NCBI GenBank assembly: GCA_023974075.1
Contig: CM043788.1
Coordinates: 22,751,496 to 22,815,495 of the forward strand
Reading direction: 5' to 3'
DNA length: 64,000 bases
DNA from: Chaenocephalus aceratus
Lineage: Eukaryota; Chordata; Actinopteri; Perciformes; Channichthyidae
Below the pieces are notes generated by a model, which was given only the letters and a program-made list of their open reading frames with translations, ran no database searches and was not told where the DNA came from. Positions 29,349 through 42,400 of the stretch are shown piece by piece; the first letter of the stretch is position 1; every line of letters begins with the position of its first letter. A program made the position numbers and the translations under genes.

Positions 29349-32300
29349 CATAACCCACTGTTTGGATCTGGTCTAACTTCTATATTCCACAAAACAAAAG
29401 TAGGTGTTTGGCATAGTGTGGGGTGACTTGTGAACAAGCATTTTTTAAATAATGCATTAACAAATCGTTATTCAGAATAAGAAGAAGTTGTAACTGTTGT
29501 TCCCATTATGGCAATATTGCATTTTAGTCCCAATATCTCCATGCCTTTTAGACTACCTATTTAAAAATGTTTTTAAATGTGGCTGTGTCTTTAATCATAG
29601 TGAGAGAGGAGGATGACGGGAAACATTAGTGGGAAAGCAATTAGGATATTTTGAGAGGAGAGAGTGGAGGTACATCAGTCAGATAAAACAGGGAAACACA
29701 AAGTGCTTGAAGAGAAGTGAAATGAATCAAAGTGATGATAGGAGATGAACCCACATAAAGAGGGAAAGGAAAGAGAGAGACAAGACGTTGATGAGGGGTG
29801 TTGAGTATTGGACAGGCTTTTAAATTACATTTCTCTCTTGCTGCCAGCCGGATACATCATTAGCTAGACTAGTGTCGGCATGGAATATCTTTTATTTTAT
29901 GAGAATTTAAAGAAAGCTCATTTCTTTGAGCAGAGTTCTGCTTGCCTGTACTCTTTTTCTCTCCGATCCCGTCCCTGCACTCGTTTTAATTAACCAACTT
30001 TTTTTAAGTGCTTGTGGTTTTGCGCTGTAAGCGTTTTCAGTGGGTCTGGCTAAATCTTTGCCCAGCTCTGCTGCAAAGTGTAGTTACTTGATTTTTAGAT
30101 TGACAGCCCTGAGTTTGCGTACCCCAGAGATACTGGAGAGATGCTGCGACTGCTGCGCATCCATCTGTCAGTCTGTCAGCTGCCACATGAGCCAGTGGAT
30201 ACAGCCAAAACGGCACACCATGCACAACAAAAAACACAAATAGCACATATTACCCCTATTAACACCAGCTTTAGTGCATGCACACATGAGAGGAACACAC
30301 ACTCGCAGATGTGTACAATGGGGACATCATTTCCTCTTACCCATCTCCCTTTTCTGGGGCTGAATCCCACATTTTCTTCAAACCCCAAATCTATCAAAAA
30401 CAATATCTTATGGGGGGGGGGGGTAGTTATCAGCCTATGTTGCTAAACCTCTGTTCAACTCACCTCATTCTGTCTCTCACAGCTATAATAGAAGCCTTCT
30501 ATCTCTGCCGTAACAATGAGGTGAGCTGGGAATAAGTAAGCAACTAAACATTCCAGCTGAGAAACAGGCCAGAGGCTTTACCCCTTCTTAAAGTCAGACA
30601 GAGAGAGAGACCGATGGAGACAATGTAATGTCAACTATGCACGTTTAAAAACAACTTCCTTATTCTTAGTGCAATATTCTCAGACAATTTCTCGTGCCAG
30701 GCTATCTTTTTCAAACATGCTTGATGTGCGTATCTTATTACATAAAGGGCAAGGGCTTGAATCATACTGCCCAACATTATAGCCAGTGGAATGCTGTTGA
30801 TATGCCATTTTACGCAATTGCTTTTACACTATACTCAATGTTATATAATGCCATGAATGTATAACACTATATATAATAGATTAAAATTATTGCTGAGGGG
30901 ATTTTGAGTCTTTGCAGTAGAATGAGAAAGCAAATGAGCATATCTTATTCTGAGCTCGAAAGAACGATAACTATATTCTCAATGTTTTTCATCATAAAAC
31001 AGGTTAGTATGCTGGATAATTTAACAATACCATAAAGGTTTTTTAAGTACTTTTATTGTTTTTGAAATCCCCATATGATTAGTCAGTATAACTGCAGTAT
31101 ACAGTGTAACAAAAATGAGAGCTGTAGAGAATTGTAACATACATTTAACCACAAACTTAACTAGTCATATTATGGAAAGTCAATCATCCTTCTTTAAAAT
31201 GTTGACTTGTATTTCAGAGAAATGTTTGAAATTCCCTTATTCATTATTTGCATAAAACATATTTTTTTAAGGAAGAGAACATATTCTTAACCTCACATGT
31301 GAAACAGAGATTATATTCATCATCTGGTTTATAAAAACAAGGTTACTTGTGGATTCTGGCATGCATTCTGACACCACAGAGTCAGCCAAATACAATTCTC
31401 ATTTTAAGGACGATTTATTTATGAATCTGCTACTGATTCATTTTATAATAATTGTTCTGTCTGTAGCCAGTGCCAATCTAATGCTTGTTTGCATTGCTAG
31501 ACATCTTCAAATACTGACGACATGGGGCCTCAATTAAATCCATTTACGAGATTAGTAGTGCATATCCTTTGAGAAATATTTCAAACAATATCATTTTTGT
31601 CAAGGTGCATATTTCAGACCAGCTACCCTTTTGAATATTAAAATCCAGGAGGGTCACCTAACCTGTGTGCAGTGCAGGTATGTAGTGAAGGAATAAAACC
31701 ACCCCAAGCTTTATTCCACTCCTTTGTTCCCTTTCTCTTTCCTAATGAGCAAAAACTATTACCCAACTCTGTGAAACTCCGCTGTGGCTTTGAACTACCA
31801 TATTTTTCACCTCGTTAAACAACTCCTACTTTTTTTTTAATCATCAGCCCGCCTCTGCTTTGCCGTGAGGAAAACCAAAAATCTGAAAAAAAAACATCTC
31901 AGTCTGTGCCATGTAGCGTGAAATGTAATGTATGTAAGAGTAACGTTTTCTCAGAGGGAAATTGATTTTCCACTCCGTTGCGACTCGGGCATAATCCATC
32001 ACTTTCGCATCTTGCTGAACTAAAATGAAGAAAGTATTGGTCACAGGGTTGTAACTGCCTTAGTTGCACCTTGTGCTTTCTTAGATAGAATTGTTATATT
32101 CTATACTTTGTGGAGACAAGTATTTATCATGAAATATGTAGGGGAAAATCATTTTTTGAAGTCATTTGTTGTCTTTATATGCATTGGTTTTGGACGATAT
32201 GTGATGACTGATGGACAGCATATGTGTACCTACACCCTCCTATTGTTAGTGATAACATGAAAAACAACTATTAAACTCTGAGCCAATGTCAGAAAGATTT

Positions 32301-35300
32301 ACATATTAAAAGAACAGACAGCATTCAGGATGATTGATGAGGTTATCAGAATGCATATATTGAAACTGTTCAAATTTCAAAAAAGGTGGCTAATCACCAC
32401 CAATTCATTGTGTGTTCATATGAGTGATTGTGAATCTATGCAAGGCAGAAAATATCCAAAATTGCCTCCATTTTCCGATAATTTTAATCCTGTCTGTATA
32501 ATAATACAACCCTCCAACCCCTTTCTGAGCTCTCTCGATCCTTGACCTAAATTCAATAATTCATTTATTTATTCATCCTTTATTCAAATTATGCTGAATC
32601 ACTGAGGGCATACCCTTATGCCCAATTATCTCAAAAGTACAGTTAAAACTGAAAATAAAACACACAACAAAAAACAACAAAGAAAACTAAAAAAGTGTGG
32701 ATACATTTCGAATCTTGCTTTTATATAACCTACAACTCTAAACCACTGAAAAGGATTTACAAAACTATTCTCCATTAAACATAGTCTTCAATTTAAACCT
32801 GTTTGCACAATGCTTAGCCTCTTTTCCACAATTCAGTAGCCCCCTTTAACATGCTTTACAATAACAGACTATATAGTTACCCTCTAAAATCTGAATCCCA
32901 TTCCTCCTCCGGACTACTCCTTTCACTTCCATCGTCCTTAATTAATGTATGTAGGTGGTGCCCTCAGCCCTCACATGCCAGCCTTATCTTCCCAGTCTCC
33001 ACCTGAGCAGAGGTCTAATCAGCCAGAATGAATGCAAACACCTGTGTGGGTCTGCAGGGTCTTTAAATGGGTCACACTCAGTGGCACAGGTGCTTCTTCT
33101 GGAGCTAATTGCTGGTTCAGACTAACAATACATGAGTGAAGAAAAGGGAAAAAAGAACAGATAAAAAAAGCCTTTCTGACGCACAAGACAATACATATTT
33201 CTTCTGAGCCACAGCTTGCACATTCTGTCAAATCATTACGCTGCAGTCAAATACTATTGTCTTCTTTCTGTCTGAGTGTCTCCCTCTGAGCTTTCCTGCT
33301 CTCATCTTTTATTTTCCTTATTTTGTACTGACAAAGCTTACTGCCAGATGTCTTTATTTCTATACATCAACAGTCGGGCATTTAAATTGCTCACACTACG
33401 CACTTAAACCACGTCGTCATTGTGTTTCTTACTTATTTTATTGTATACAGGGAATTGCAAGTATAGAGCAGTATAGGCTACCACTTGAGAGGCCCAATGT
33501 ATTTGTGTAGCTTCTAGCCAATGTATCTCCGAGTAACAGCTACAAGAGGCAAAGGGAAAATATTGATCAGTGCTTTCACCACTTGCTACACCAGTGAATG
33601 AGGCAGCGTGAGGAAGTTAGTTCGGTCAAACGTGAAGATGTTAGTATCAGGAAGTTCGGAAGATAATGAAAGTCTCCTTGAAACATGTCCACTGTTTATG
33701 TCACAAGGACACTGCTCAAGTGAACAACAGCTCATAGGCAAGACAAGACAAAGTTTGTGTACTTTAATAGTACCCTAAACCATCATTTAGTGCACTATTC
33801 TCAGCTTGATTTTAATTTAAGGTTTCATAGAGGTCAGACAGTCCCGTAAAATCCATCCATGATCCCTAAACAGATCATGTGTAGATTCCATGTTAATGGA
33901 GACGAGGATCCAAGTCATTAATTCCAAGGGCAGCTTTTATGCTGCTCTAAACCAAAGAAAAAGACACACAGATAGCTGGGCTGAGAGAGGAGGGTGTATT
34001 CCCTGAGCAGGGGGGGAGATATCAAATGAAATCCGTCTCCCACTCCTCTCCTTACTGCCTCCTACTCTTCGCTTCAAGGAGAAATGAGACAGAGGGAAAG
34101 AAAGGGTTGCCAAGGTCACTTTCATTCTCCATTTCTCTTTCCCATTTACTCACACAATCTATAGACACGAGAATATAATGTTTTCAGAGACAGAGGACAG
34201 ACACCATTTCCCCTGATGATGGGAGTCCTGCTTAATTAGTCTCTGCAGTGGTCATGTGACTAATCTCTGGGTTGCTAAAGCACTGTGAATATACCCCTGA
34301 GAATACTTTGTTGCTGAAGGATTTTAAACATCACTCATGTCGGTGTTGAATTGAAAGTGATGCCTTAGATAACTAGAGTCAGAACACTATCAAGATCGTC
34401 ATTATGACAACATAAATATTGAAGTTTACCAACATAAATCGTGTTTGTATCACGATTTAGCAAATAAATGTATGTACAAATAATCAAACTGTGTCTCAGC
34501 ACTCTGTTGCTAGTAGCAACCACTAGCCCTGAGACTCAGTTGTATTGACTCCTTCAGTGCTGACGTCAGGAATACGTCACAGTGAAGCCGGAGGACACAC
34601 AAAAGAAAGACTGGAGGCAAAAACAAATCGCCTCAGAGGAGTAATCTACAATTAAACAGGGAAAAAGGCATCTTGTAGTGTTGTTTGAATGCCAGAATCA
34701 AAGGTCTTCAACTTGAAAATGTATTACATATCAGCTCTAAACTATACAAATAAACTATAGTTAAATGCAGTAATAAGACTCAAGGGTTGATCTGAGGTCC
34801 AGATTATAGAAATGCATGCAAACTCACACACAAGGTTGTATAAACATCAAATTGCAGTTGCTACTGTGTCTTTTAGAGCATATTAATAGCCACCACAACA
34901 TGGCTTAAACTGCTACTGTGGAGCTTAATGAGTTTATAAATCTCACAGTACTCATCATATCCTAATTATTTCTTCATTTTAGGAAAAATAGAGAAGCTTA
35001 TATTCTCAAATCCCTTCTCCCTTACTTCAACTGCACAGACATCTATATCAACCAGTCTTAACCAGAGAGAGAAAGCAGAGAGACATTTTATTTTCATTGT
35101 GTTTCCAAAGCTTCACAAATTACCAGTTTCTTTAAATAGGCTTGAATTGCTCTCTGGTTAAATGAAATGAGAATGTATTTAGGTTCACTGTGAGACAAAG
35201 AGGGAAGACTCAGAAGTGACAGAGACACACATTCTTAGTGTCACGTACACATGGCACGACTTTGCAAGACTCACTCGTATGCACAGACACATACGTTACA

Positions 35301-35577
35301 TGCTTCTGCTTTGACACTTTGTGATTTGTGAGATCATTACTGAGTTCCATCTGAAACCAAATCACTGTCTTTATAGCAACTCAAATATAACGTTGTTTAA
35401 TGATAAATCAAAACAGACAAGTGAAAAAACAGTGGAAGGATTCCACTTACATTGAGAGTGCTCATAAAACTATGGGTCGCAACTAAGATTCAGCCACGTT
35501 TACATGTTTACAACACTGCCTCAGTCCTGCTGAATCCCAGAGGGAATCCTGCAGCACTGAACAGTGAGGTAGTCCCT
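29349..35577. other. Non-coding stretch without recognisable genes
   Basis: About 6.2 kb of AT-rich DNA with short poly-G (30413-30423), poly-A and poly-T runs. No exon pair, domain or complete mobile element was recognised. A weak 'CATTTATTTATTCATCCTTTA' phrase near 32560 may be another worn repeat. The motif cluster at 34506-34581 is listed separately. Confidence 0.5.
34506..34581. promoter_or_regulatory. X-box-like palindrome plus CRE sites
   Basis: GTTGCTAGTAGCAAC (34506-34520) is a perfect inverted repeat resembling an RFX site. Forty bases on is the full cAMP-response palindrome TGACGTCA (34561-34568), and then TACGTCAC (34574-34581). The cluster resembles a distal regulatory element. 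Only the motifs are seen; activity is inferred. Confidence 0.35.
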
Positions 35578-35580
35578 TTA

Positions 35581-36198
35581 GGCGCATTCACATTGCGGTA
35601 CTTTTCCCACAAAGGTTCATGAGAATTTACAGATCGAGTTCACACCGGAATAAATCCCTGGGGGAGGATTAGGCAAATGAAGCCGCTGACGTCACTTCTT
35701 CTTCTGCTTTGGGTTTACTGGCAGGCCGCAAACCACTTCACGGCATATACTGCTGCCCAAAGTCCCCGGCCGGAAGTCCCGGAGTTGGGGACTGGCTTCC
35801 GAGTAAATCGCCAGAACGCCGACACCTCCTCATCTCCACCGCTCCCATGTTTTATTTTGTGTTGCCATAAGTTAGTCTCTCTGCGTTTCTGCGCTGGGCT
35901 AATGCTAATGCTAATAATGCTAATGCGAGGATAATAAAATGGCGGCTTCACAAAACTTTTTGGGAGTTTTACGGGGCGTGGTTTGCAATCCGCCCAGCCA
36001 ATCAGAAATATAGCGCTTTTCTCACAAGAGAGCCGTACGAAAGTCCCTGCTAGAAAGCAGGGACTTTCGTGGGGGTAAAAAGGTTCTCATGAACTAATTT
36101 TAGTACCGGCTCTTTTTGGTGTGAACGCGACAAAAGAGTTCTCATGAACTAAGTTCTCATGAACCTTTGTGGGAAAAGTACTGCGGTGTGAATGCGCC
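35581..36198. mobile_element. MITE with ~48-bp inverted ends (GGCGCATTCACA...)
   Basis: The left end, running from GGCGCATTCACA to CACAAAGGTTCATGAGAA, is repeated inverted at the right end with three mismatches in about 48 bases. Adjacent trinucleotides are TTA on the left and TAA on the right. Both fit a TWA target of the PIF/Harbinger type but are not identical to each other. The 618-bp interior has no transposase; the 85-codon frame at 35677-35934 shows no family resemblance. Confidence 0.75.
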
Positions 36199-36441
36199 TA
36201 ATATCATAGCTTCCTGAAGTGATGTGTTGATGCCCGGAGTTAGATTTGTCACCAACTTTCATCTTGTTGGTTATTTGGAGCAACAAATTTAGTTTTGGCC
36301 AATGGGTTGAAGTGTAATCTAATGGGACATCTGTGAATCAAGTGTGAATGTCTCCACTTCTGGGCAAAATATGTGTATTTACTTGGAGGGTTTCCCTTGT
36401 ACAGTGCACGATTCCATAAAGCCAGCATTTTGTGGCTATTA

Positions 36442-36759
36442 CGGCCCATCCACACGGCGGCGTGAGTTGAAGCTTCAACGCTTCTGCCCATTCACTTGGA
36501 ATGGGGTGATGTCACACTTTGCCAAACTGTATTATGGTCGCGTTGCTTCGCGTTGCTCGCTTCAAAAGTGGAGCAATGTTCAACTTTTGAAGCTTCAACG
36601 GAAGCGTCAGCCAATCAAATCATATGCCAGTACAAGCTCTAGCCAATCAAACCGCGTGCTTGTGTGTCCGGGGCGGGAGATTCATGTGATTGGTTGTTAG
36701 TCGAGCTTCAGACACGCCCGCCGGCAAGCTTCAACGCACGCCGCCGTGTGGACGCTGCG
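36442..36759. mobile_element. PIF/Harbinger-like MITE (TCCACACGGCGGCGTG ends)
   Basis: TCCACACGGCGGCGTG(A/C)GTTGAAGCTT is found near the left end and inverted at the right end. The 318-bp element is bounded on both sides by TTA, the typical 3-bp Harbinger target duplication. No coding capacity. Confidence 0.8.
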
Positions 36760-38649
36760 TTAGCCTGTAGCTCAGGCTTTTAGCTTTTTAGCTGCCACAT
36801 TCAGCAGCTTTGACGCCAAACTAGCATCAAAAAGACCACTAACATTTTGTAAGACTATAGAAGGACACAGGCATGACAAGGACATAGGCACGACAAGGAC
36901 ATAGGCACTGGGTCAGTCAGAATTTCAGCAAAAATTCTAAATGGAGAGAACGCAATGGGTTGGCCAGGAAGAAGCTAATTAAAAAAACAGAGACTTTGTT
37001 TGGTCTAGCTTGACTAGAGGCAGATGTCTAGAAATGGTGCAGATAAAAGAAGTAGAAAATTGGATGTCACGTAGAACATTTCATAATTTGATATCCTTGC
37101 CTTGAAGTAAACATGGAGGTAATTGGTTGGGTGATGATGCATAACACAGGATGTACTTGTCACTGCCAACAGGGTGGCCGGCACAATGCACCTGCTTTAC
37201 TGTGATAACCCAAACTTTAAAATGTTGTTTTCACATGCAAAATAAATTACTTTAAATGATAGAGTCCTAGCAGCCAAGGAGAAAACTGATAAAGTCATGT
37301 TGCTGTCCAAAAAGAGATGGTAGCAGAAGGCGCTCAAAAGGGAGAAAGAACAGGACATGATCTGCGAAAGCTTGGCTCAGTTTAGACAACCCTCTGTTCT
37401 AGCTCATGCACATGACTGCTGATTTGAATGTACTGCTCTGCAATAATTAGTATTACAAAATATCACGATTATTCAAATGAGCAGTATTGCCTTTATGTTG
37501 ATTTCAATAAATGTTGCCTGGGTTTAAAGTGAAGGTACAAGAGCAAAGGAGATAATGTGAACAAAATCATAATGTATGTACTGAATATGCTTACCCCCCA
37601 AATTATAGTGATGGTCATATGGTACATCAAGAAGAACCACAAACAGGAAACTGGCAGCGGTGGATTCTGGGAGCTGGTCACCTCAGTGGGATTCCCCTGC
37701 TCTCCAAAGGGAACCATAACTGTAACCCTCTCTTCAGTAGATCGAAGAAGCCATGTTTGTTTCCTGCCTCTCTTATTTTATCTGCTGAGCTGAGTGCATT
37801 TCTCTAACCTGTCTCTGCTTTATGCCTCTGCTCTCTTTTGCTGCTCCTCTATCTCACCACTATGGCCACAACACCATGACAACTTAATACTCTTTCACTT
37901 TTGTATGTTTCCCCCCCACTGGACTACTGCTGGGAAATACATGGACGGCTGTCACCCAGAGTTGTGAATGCTGCTTTTCAATAACAGCTTTGGAAGATGG
38001 TAAAAAGAAGGATGCTACCTACAGTAGGGAGGGCTTGAGGTTTTTTTTGGACCTTCACACTTGTCAAGATAAGTAGAGCTACTGAAGGGTGTCAATAGAG
38101 ATGCAAATGATGAACACTTTATCGAGCTCCTTTCCATTAAAGACACAAATAGTTTATAGTTAATACCAGCTCACAGTGAGATTATAGTAACCACATTTTA
38201 ATCAAGCTGCACAGCAAGGAATGAATGGATTTATCGTTAAGCTTATGAAATATCAGACAGTGACAAGTGTCCATCATAGCTCCATTTAGCCCCAAGTGAT
38301 GTCTTCCAATTATCTTCAGGAAAGATATGAAACAATGAGAGGCTATGGCAAGCACATTTTTAGCATTTACATGTTTGACTTATATAATAACAGTCTTAAA
38401 CAGTCTCAAAATAAAATTCAAGAAAAACAAAAATTACTCTTTGGTTTCTAAATGAAAAGAACTGAAGCCAGAGGGCAATTAATCTAATCTTAATCTCTGC
38501 CTACCGGCACCTGTAAAATGTTCTAGGTTCAATATTGTATTCCATTGCTGTAATCCTTACAGAGACCTAAATGTAAAGGACTTTTGGGGAGTAACAATAG
38601 TTTATCTACCCAGTACTTCTATATTCCTGCCTTCAGCGCTGGTTGCCAA
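36760..38649. other. Non-coding stretch
   Basis: No exon or transposon was recognised. A short tandem repeat of about 17 bp (GGACATAGGCACGACAA) occurs two to three times at 36862-36909. Confidence 0.5.
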
Positions 38650-39466
38650 TATAATAATAATAATAATAGCTTAGATTTATATAGCGCCTTTCATGGGACC
38701 CAAGGTCACTTTACAGAGATAAACAGGCGTAAAAACAAAAACAAGAGGTAGTCAGACAAACAGTCAGACAGAAAAAACAACAAATAAATTAGGGGCCGAA
38801 GGCCTTGGCAAACAGATGGGACTTGAGGGCCCTTTTGAAGGCGTCAAGCGTGGGGATGTTACGGATCTCCGCAGGGAGAGCGTTCCAGAGGGTGGGGGCT
38901 GCCACACTGAAGGCTCTGTCCCCGAAGGTCCGCAGGTTGGTACAGACGGTGGTGAGCAGGCCAGAGTCTGAAGACCGCAGGTTCCGGGGAGGTACTGAGT
39001 GTCATGGGCATGGAGGGACTTGTAGGTAAGGAGGAGGACTTTATAGGTTATGCAAGACTTGACCGGCAGACAGTGGAGGTGGGTCTGTCCAGGGTTTTGT
39101 TGGGTACCCCAAACAGGACACCATTGCAGTAGTCCAAGCGGGAGGTGACGAAAGCATGGACTAAGGTTTTTGACGGTCGGAGTCTGGCTATGTTCTTTAA
39201 ATGGAAAAAGGCAGATTTGGTGACAGACTTGATTACATTACATTACATGTCATTTGTTAGACGCGACTTACATACATTCAGTACTGTGGACAATCCCCAC
39301 AGGAGCAATTTTGGGGTGAAGTGTCTTGCCCAGGGACACAACAACATGCTGACTGCAGTGCGACTCCAACTTGCTACCCCCTGATTCGAAGTCCAGCACT
39401 CTATCCACTTAGCCACAGCCGCCCACTTGATGTGGGAGTGGAAGGAAATGGTGGAGTCAAAGTTGA
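38650..39466 (-). mobile_element. L2-clade LINE, 5'-truncated 3' end with ORF2 C-terminus
   Basis: On the minus strand the sequence encodes, in more than one frame, the distal end of an L2-type reverse transcriptase protein. [20 protein letters not shown] lies near 39180 and [10 protein letters not shown] just after it. Then FGDRAFSVAAPTLWNALPAE is followed by FKRALKSHLFAKAFGP and a stop at about 38793. The 3' end is GGCGCTATATAAATCTAAGC followed by an (ATT)n tail at 38650-38669, as expected for L2 elements. A piece of about 40 residues between these blocks is missing, and the frame is broken. A SINE has inserted at 39234. Confidence 0.85.
39234..39424 (-). mobile_element. tRNA-derived SINE inserted in the L2 fragment
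   Basis: On the minus strand the head reads GGCGGCTGTGGCTAAGTGG, then ATAGAGTGCTGGACTTCGAATC. It carries an A-box (TGGCTAAGTGG) and a decayed B-box (AGTTGGAGTC). The body ends in a (TGTAA)n-like tail. The 191-bp insert is flanked on both sides by ACTTGAT (39227-39233 and 39425-39431), a target-site duplication. The host LINE reading resumes on either side, so the SINE is the younger insertion. Confidence 0.85.
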
Positions 39467-42400
39467 CAATATATAATATAGTTGGGGAGCGCAGGTTAAA
39501 GTACAGATAACAAATCTGGACAACTCATTCAGACAACAAGACGTTGGTTGTAAGAGCAGTTAACAATGTTTAGAACGACCTTTGGAGAAACGGTCCAACA
39601 ACCTGCCACCCTCTTGAAAAACAAAGCATGCTCAAGGGAGAAAAATACAAGAATCAATTAAAATTCATCAAAGCGGCTCTATATGTCATACATACAATAC
39701 AATGTAGAGTGTATGCTGACAATAGCCAGACACAGCTATGTGACACACCAATCCATCCACCTTAAGAGGGTAATAGATGGATGGATCATGCTGTTTTAGG
39801 TCTTGAGGGGCCAGAGGCGAGGACATTTTGGACAAGCGACCAGTCAATCACATGGCTGACATTATTTCCCACAATCAATCAAAATGAAGTGAGCAGTCTC
39901 CAATACGTCAATTGAGAAACAGGATGCAACAGATTAGCATACCAATGCAAAACCTGCGCTGCATGTTCATTGGAAAATCACCTTAAGGGAAGTGCCCTTC
40001 AAATCCAACTATCCTTCTCTTCCTGATGCTGATGTGAGAAAACCATCTGTTACTTCTCTAACCTCCACACACTGTGAATAATGTGAAGGGGAAAAACGTA
40101 ATAAAGCTTAATCTGCTTGCCTCTCCATCGAAAGCACTGAGTAACATTTAGCACTGTCAAAAGGTTTAGAGAGAAAGCAGATGGCCAGAGACATCAGTAC
40201 AGATGGGCAAGATGAACTCTGTTTGAGGCCAGTGTGTCCGAAAGAGGGGCAAAGAGAGATTCAGCAAAGGATTCAGACAGCAAGAACAGAAAAACATACA
40301 GAAGCGATTATCTAGAAAGTGTTATAAGCAAATTATGCAATAAAAAAAAAACTCCATGTGTTATCATGCAAAGCTTGCCAAATCCTTTCACGTAGATTAT
40401 TAGAGAAAAGTGGTGAAACAATAGTATAAAAATAATATAGCCACATACTTATTTTCTTAATCAACACATGTTACCGCTATTCATTAGACACCCCAGATTT
40501 AATCTATGAACCAATCTGACAGCATCCAATCAAATGTCAGGATTACTGGTCGTCTGCTGGAAAGAATATACCTAAAATCATTTCATACTGGTACTAATTG
40601 CATCAAGCAAAATGTGTCTGAATCTGTGAAGAGCAAATGTAAGACTTGTTGAAGCTCAAAGTTTAGGACTTGGGGCCTGATTGTAAAGACATACTTGTGC
40701 AAAACAGTTACTTGTGAGATGAAAATGAACAAGGAGAGATGGCTGAGCAAAATGTACATAATCACCGTTTGTAGTGTTGTGTGAAGATGGAATAAATAGC
40801 CCGGGTGTTGTATTATGTATGTCCCCCTTGCTTCTCCTCTCCTAATTGCCGGTTTGTACTACCAGTCTTTGTTTTCTGTTATTCTCTCACTATCCACTTT
40901 GTTACCATTTCTTCTGTTGCCTATTTCATCCACATCCTACAGTATGAATACCAGAATAAACAGTTAAGCGTGCTAATACAAGAGCCTGTGTTATCTACTG
41001 CGACAGTGTTCCCATACTCAAAGCTATAACCCACAGTCACCACAAAACCCAGCATAATCAGATTTGAATCTCCCTCAGAGCATTATGAATACATTACAGC
41101 TGAATTCGCCCAGACCATGGCATATGATTCTAAAATAAATAGCCTTCTTCCTCTGTTCCCATACTTCAGGCTATCGCTCAGAGACTCTACAGAGCTCGGA
41201 GCTTTTTTTCCCATCATGATGGTGCCTGAATAACTACTGATAGTTGACCTCTGTTCCATACTGTCAGTGTCCCTCATGCACAATGCTCCCATGAGTCACA
41301 CATCTGGCAACAAAGCATGGAAAACTGGAAACTATTATGTGTGTCGATGGTTGCTAAATTCCACCTTACTGCTAATAGCCATACAACACAGTGAAACTGC
41401 TCAACTGAGGCATACTATAAATGTATAATTTTTTGACAATTAGGACTGAATTTAGTATTCTTTTCATGATTCATTCATCTCATTTGATGTATTGACTTGT
41501 CATTAAATTCTGAAAACATTACATTAGCAGAATCCTAGTTAGTCAGCAGGACTTCCTGTTGTTGCAGTGTTATGTTGTTCTATGCAACGCCAGCAATTGT
41601 TGAGCACTATTGCTCTACTTGAACTTTGAATGTATTGATTGTGTAAATCACAGTTGTACAGCTGCCAGTGATGACGCAAGATAATTACGACTCATGTCTA
41701 GAATAAGAAAATTGCTACCGTATGTTGAGCCCTGTTGCGTGTTTGTTATGTATTTTAGACATATCATCTTCCCATGTAAGGCAAGGCGTCACTAACTCTT
41801 GGACATAAACAGGCACAAAAACCATAACATGGGCTTACTATTGTTCCACTATCTGACAGAAGAAGGAGAGCGCACAGAGAGGGTGACTGTGACGGAGGGC
41901 AATGTTTGTGTTCATGTGCGTTTAGTAAGACAGAGATGATGGCTACGGCCACACATGTCACATCAGGAGGCCTGATTATCCATCAAGGATTACACTTTAA
42001 TCAATCTAAAGCACTAGTCCCTGTCTGTGAATGTGCTAATCCCATCAAAAGCAGGGCTCTTTCTGCTTGTCAGTAATGCTCTTCCCATTCGCCGCCATGC
42101 TTAACACTTCACAAAGCTGTATGTCAAGAGTCAAACAGGCTGTGGCTTGGAGACGTCGCCCCCTCCCCCCCCCCTCCCTGAGCAGCACTGCATTTAATCC
42201 ACCAACAATTAATTCAATTTCAAGATGCTGCAGAGAGGATGTTCTCATTGGTGAGGCAAAGTACATTTTAATGTTGACAGCTACAAGAAAAATTGCATTT
42301 ACGTCTTCAGCGATTATTTGTGGCTGCCATGGTAATAAGTGTCATACTTTTTACATTCACCTGTCATTTTAACTGAAGAACAGAACATTAATAACATTGT

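Noticed and set aside
35677..35934. 85-codon frame starting with a leader-like hydrophobic run
   Set aside because: It is internal to a MITE with inverted ends; the signal-like N-terminus is probably chance.
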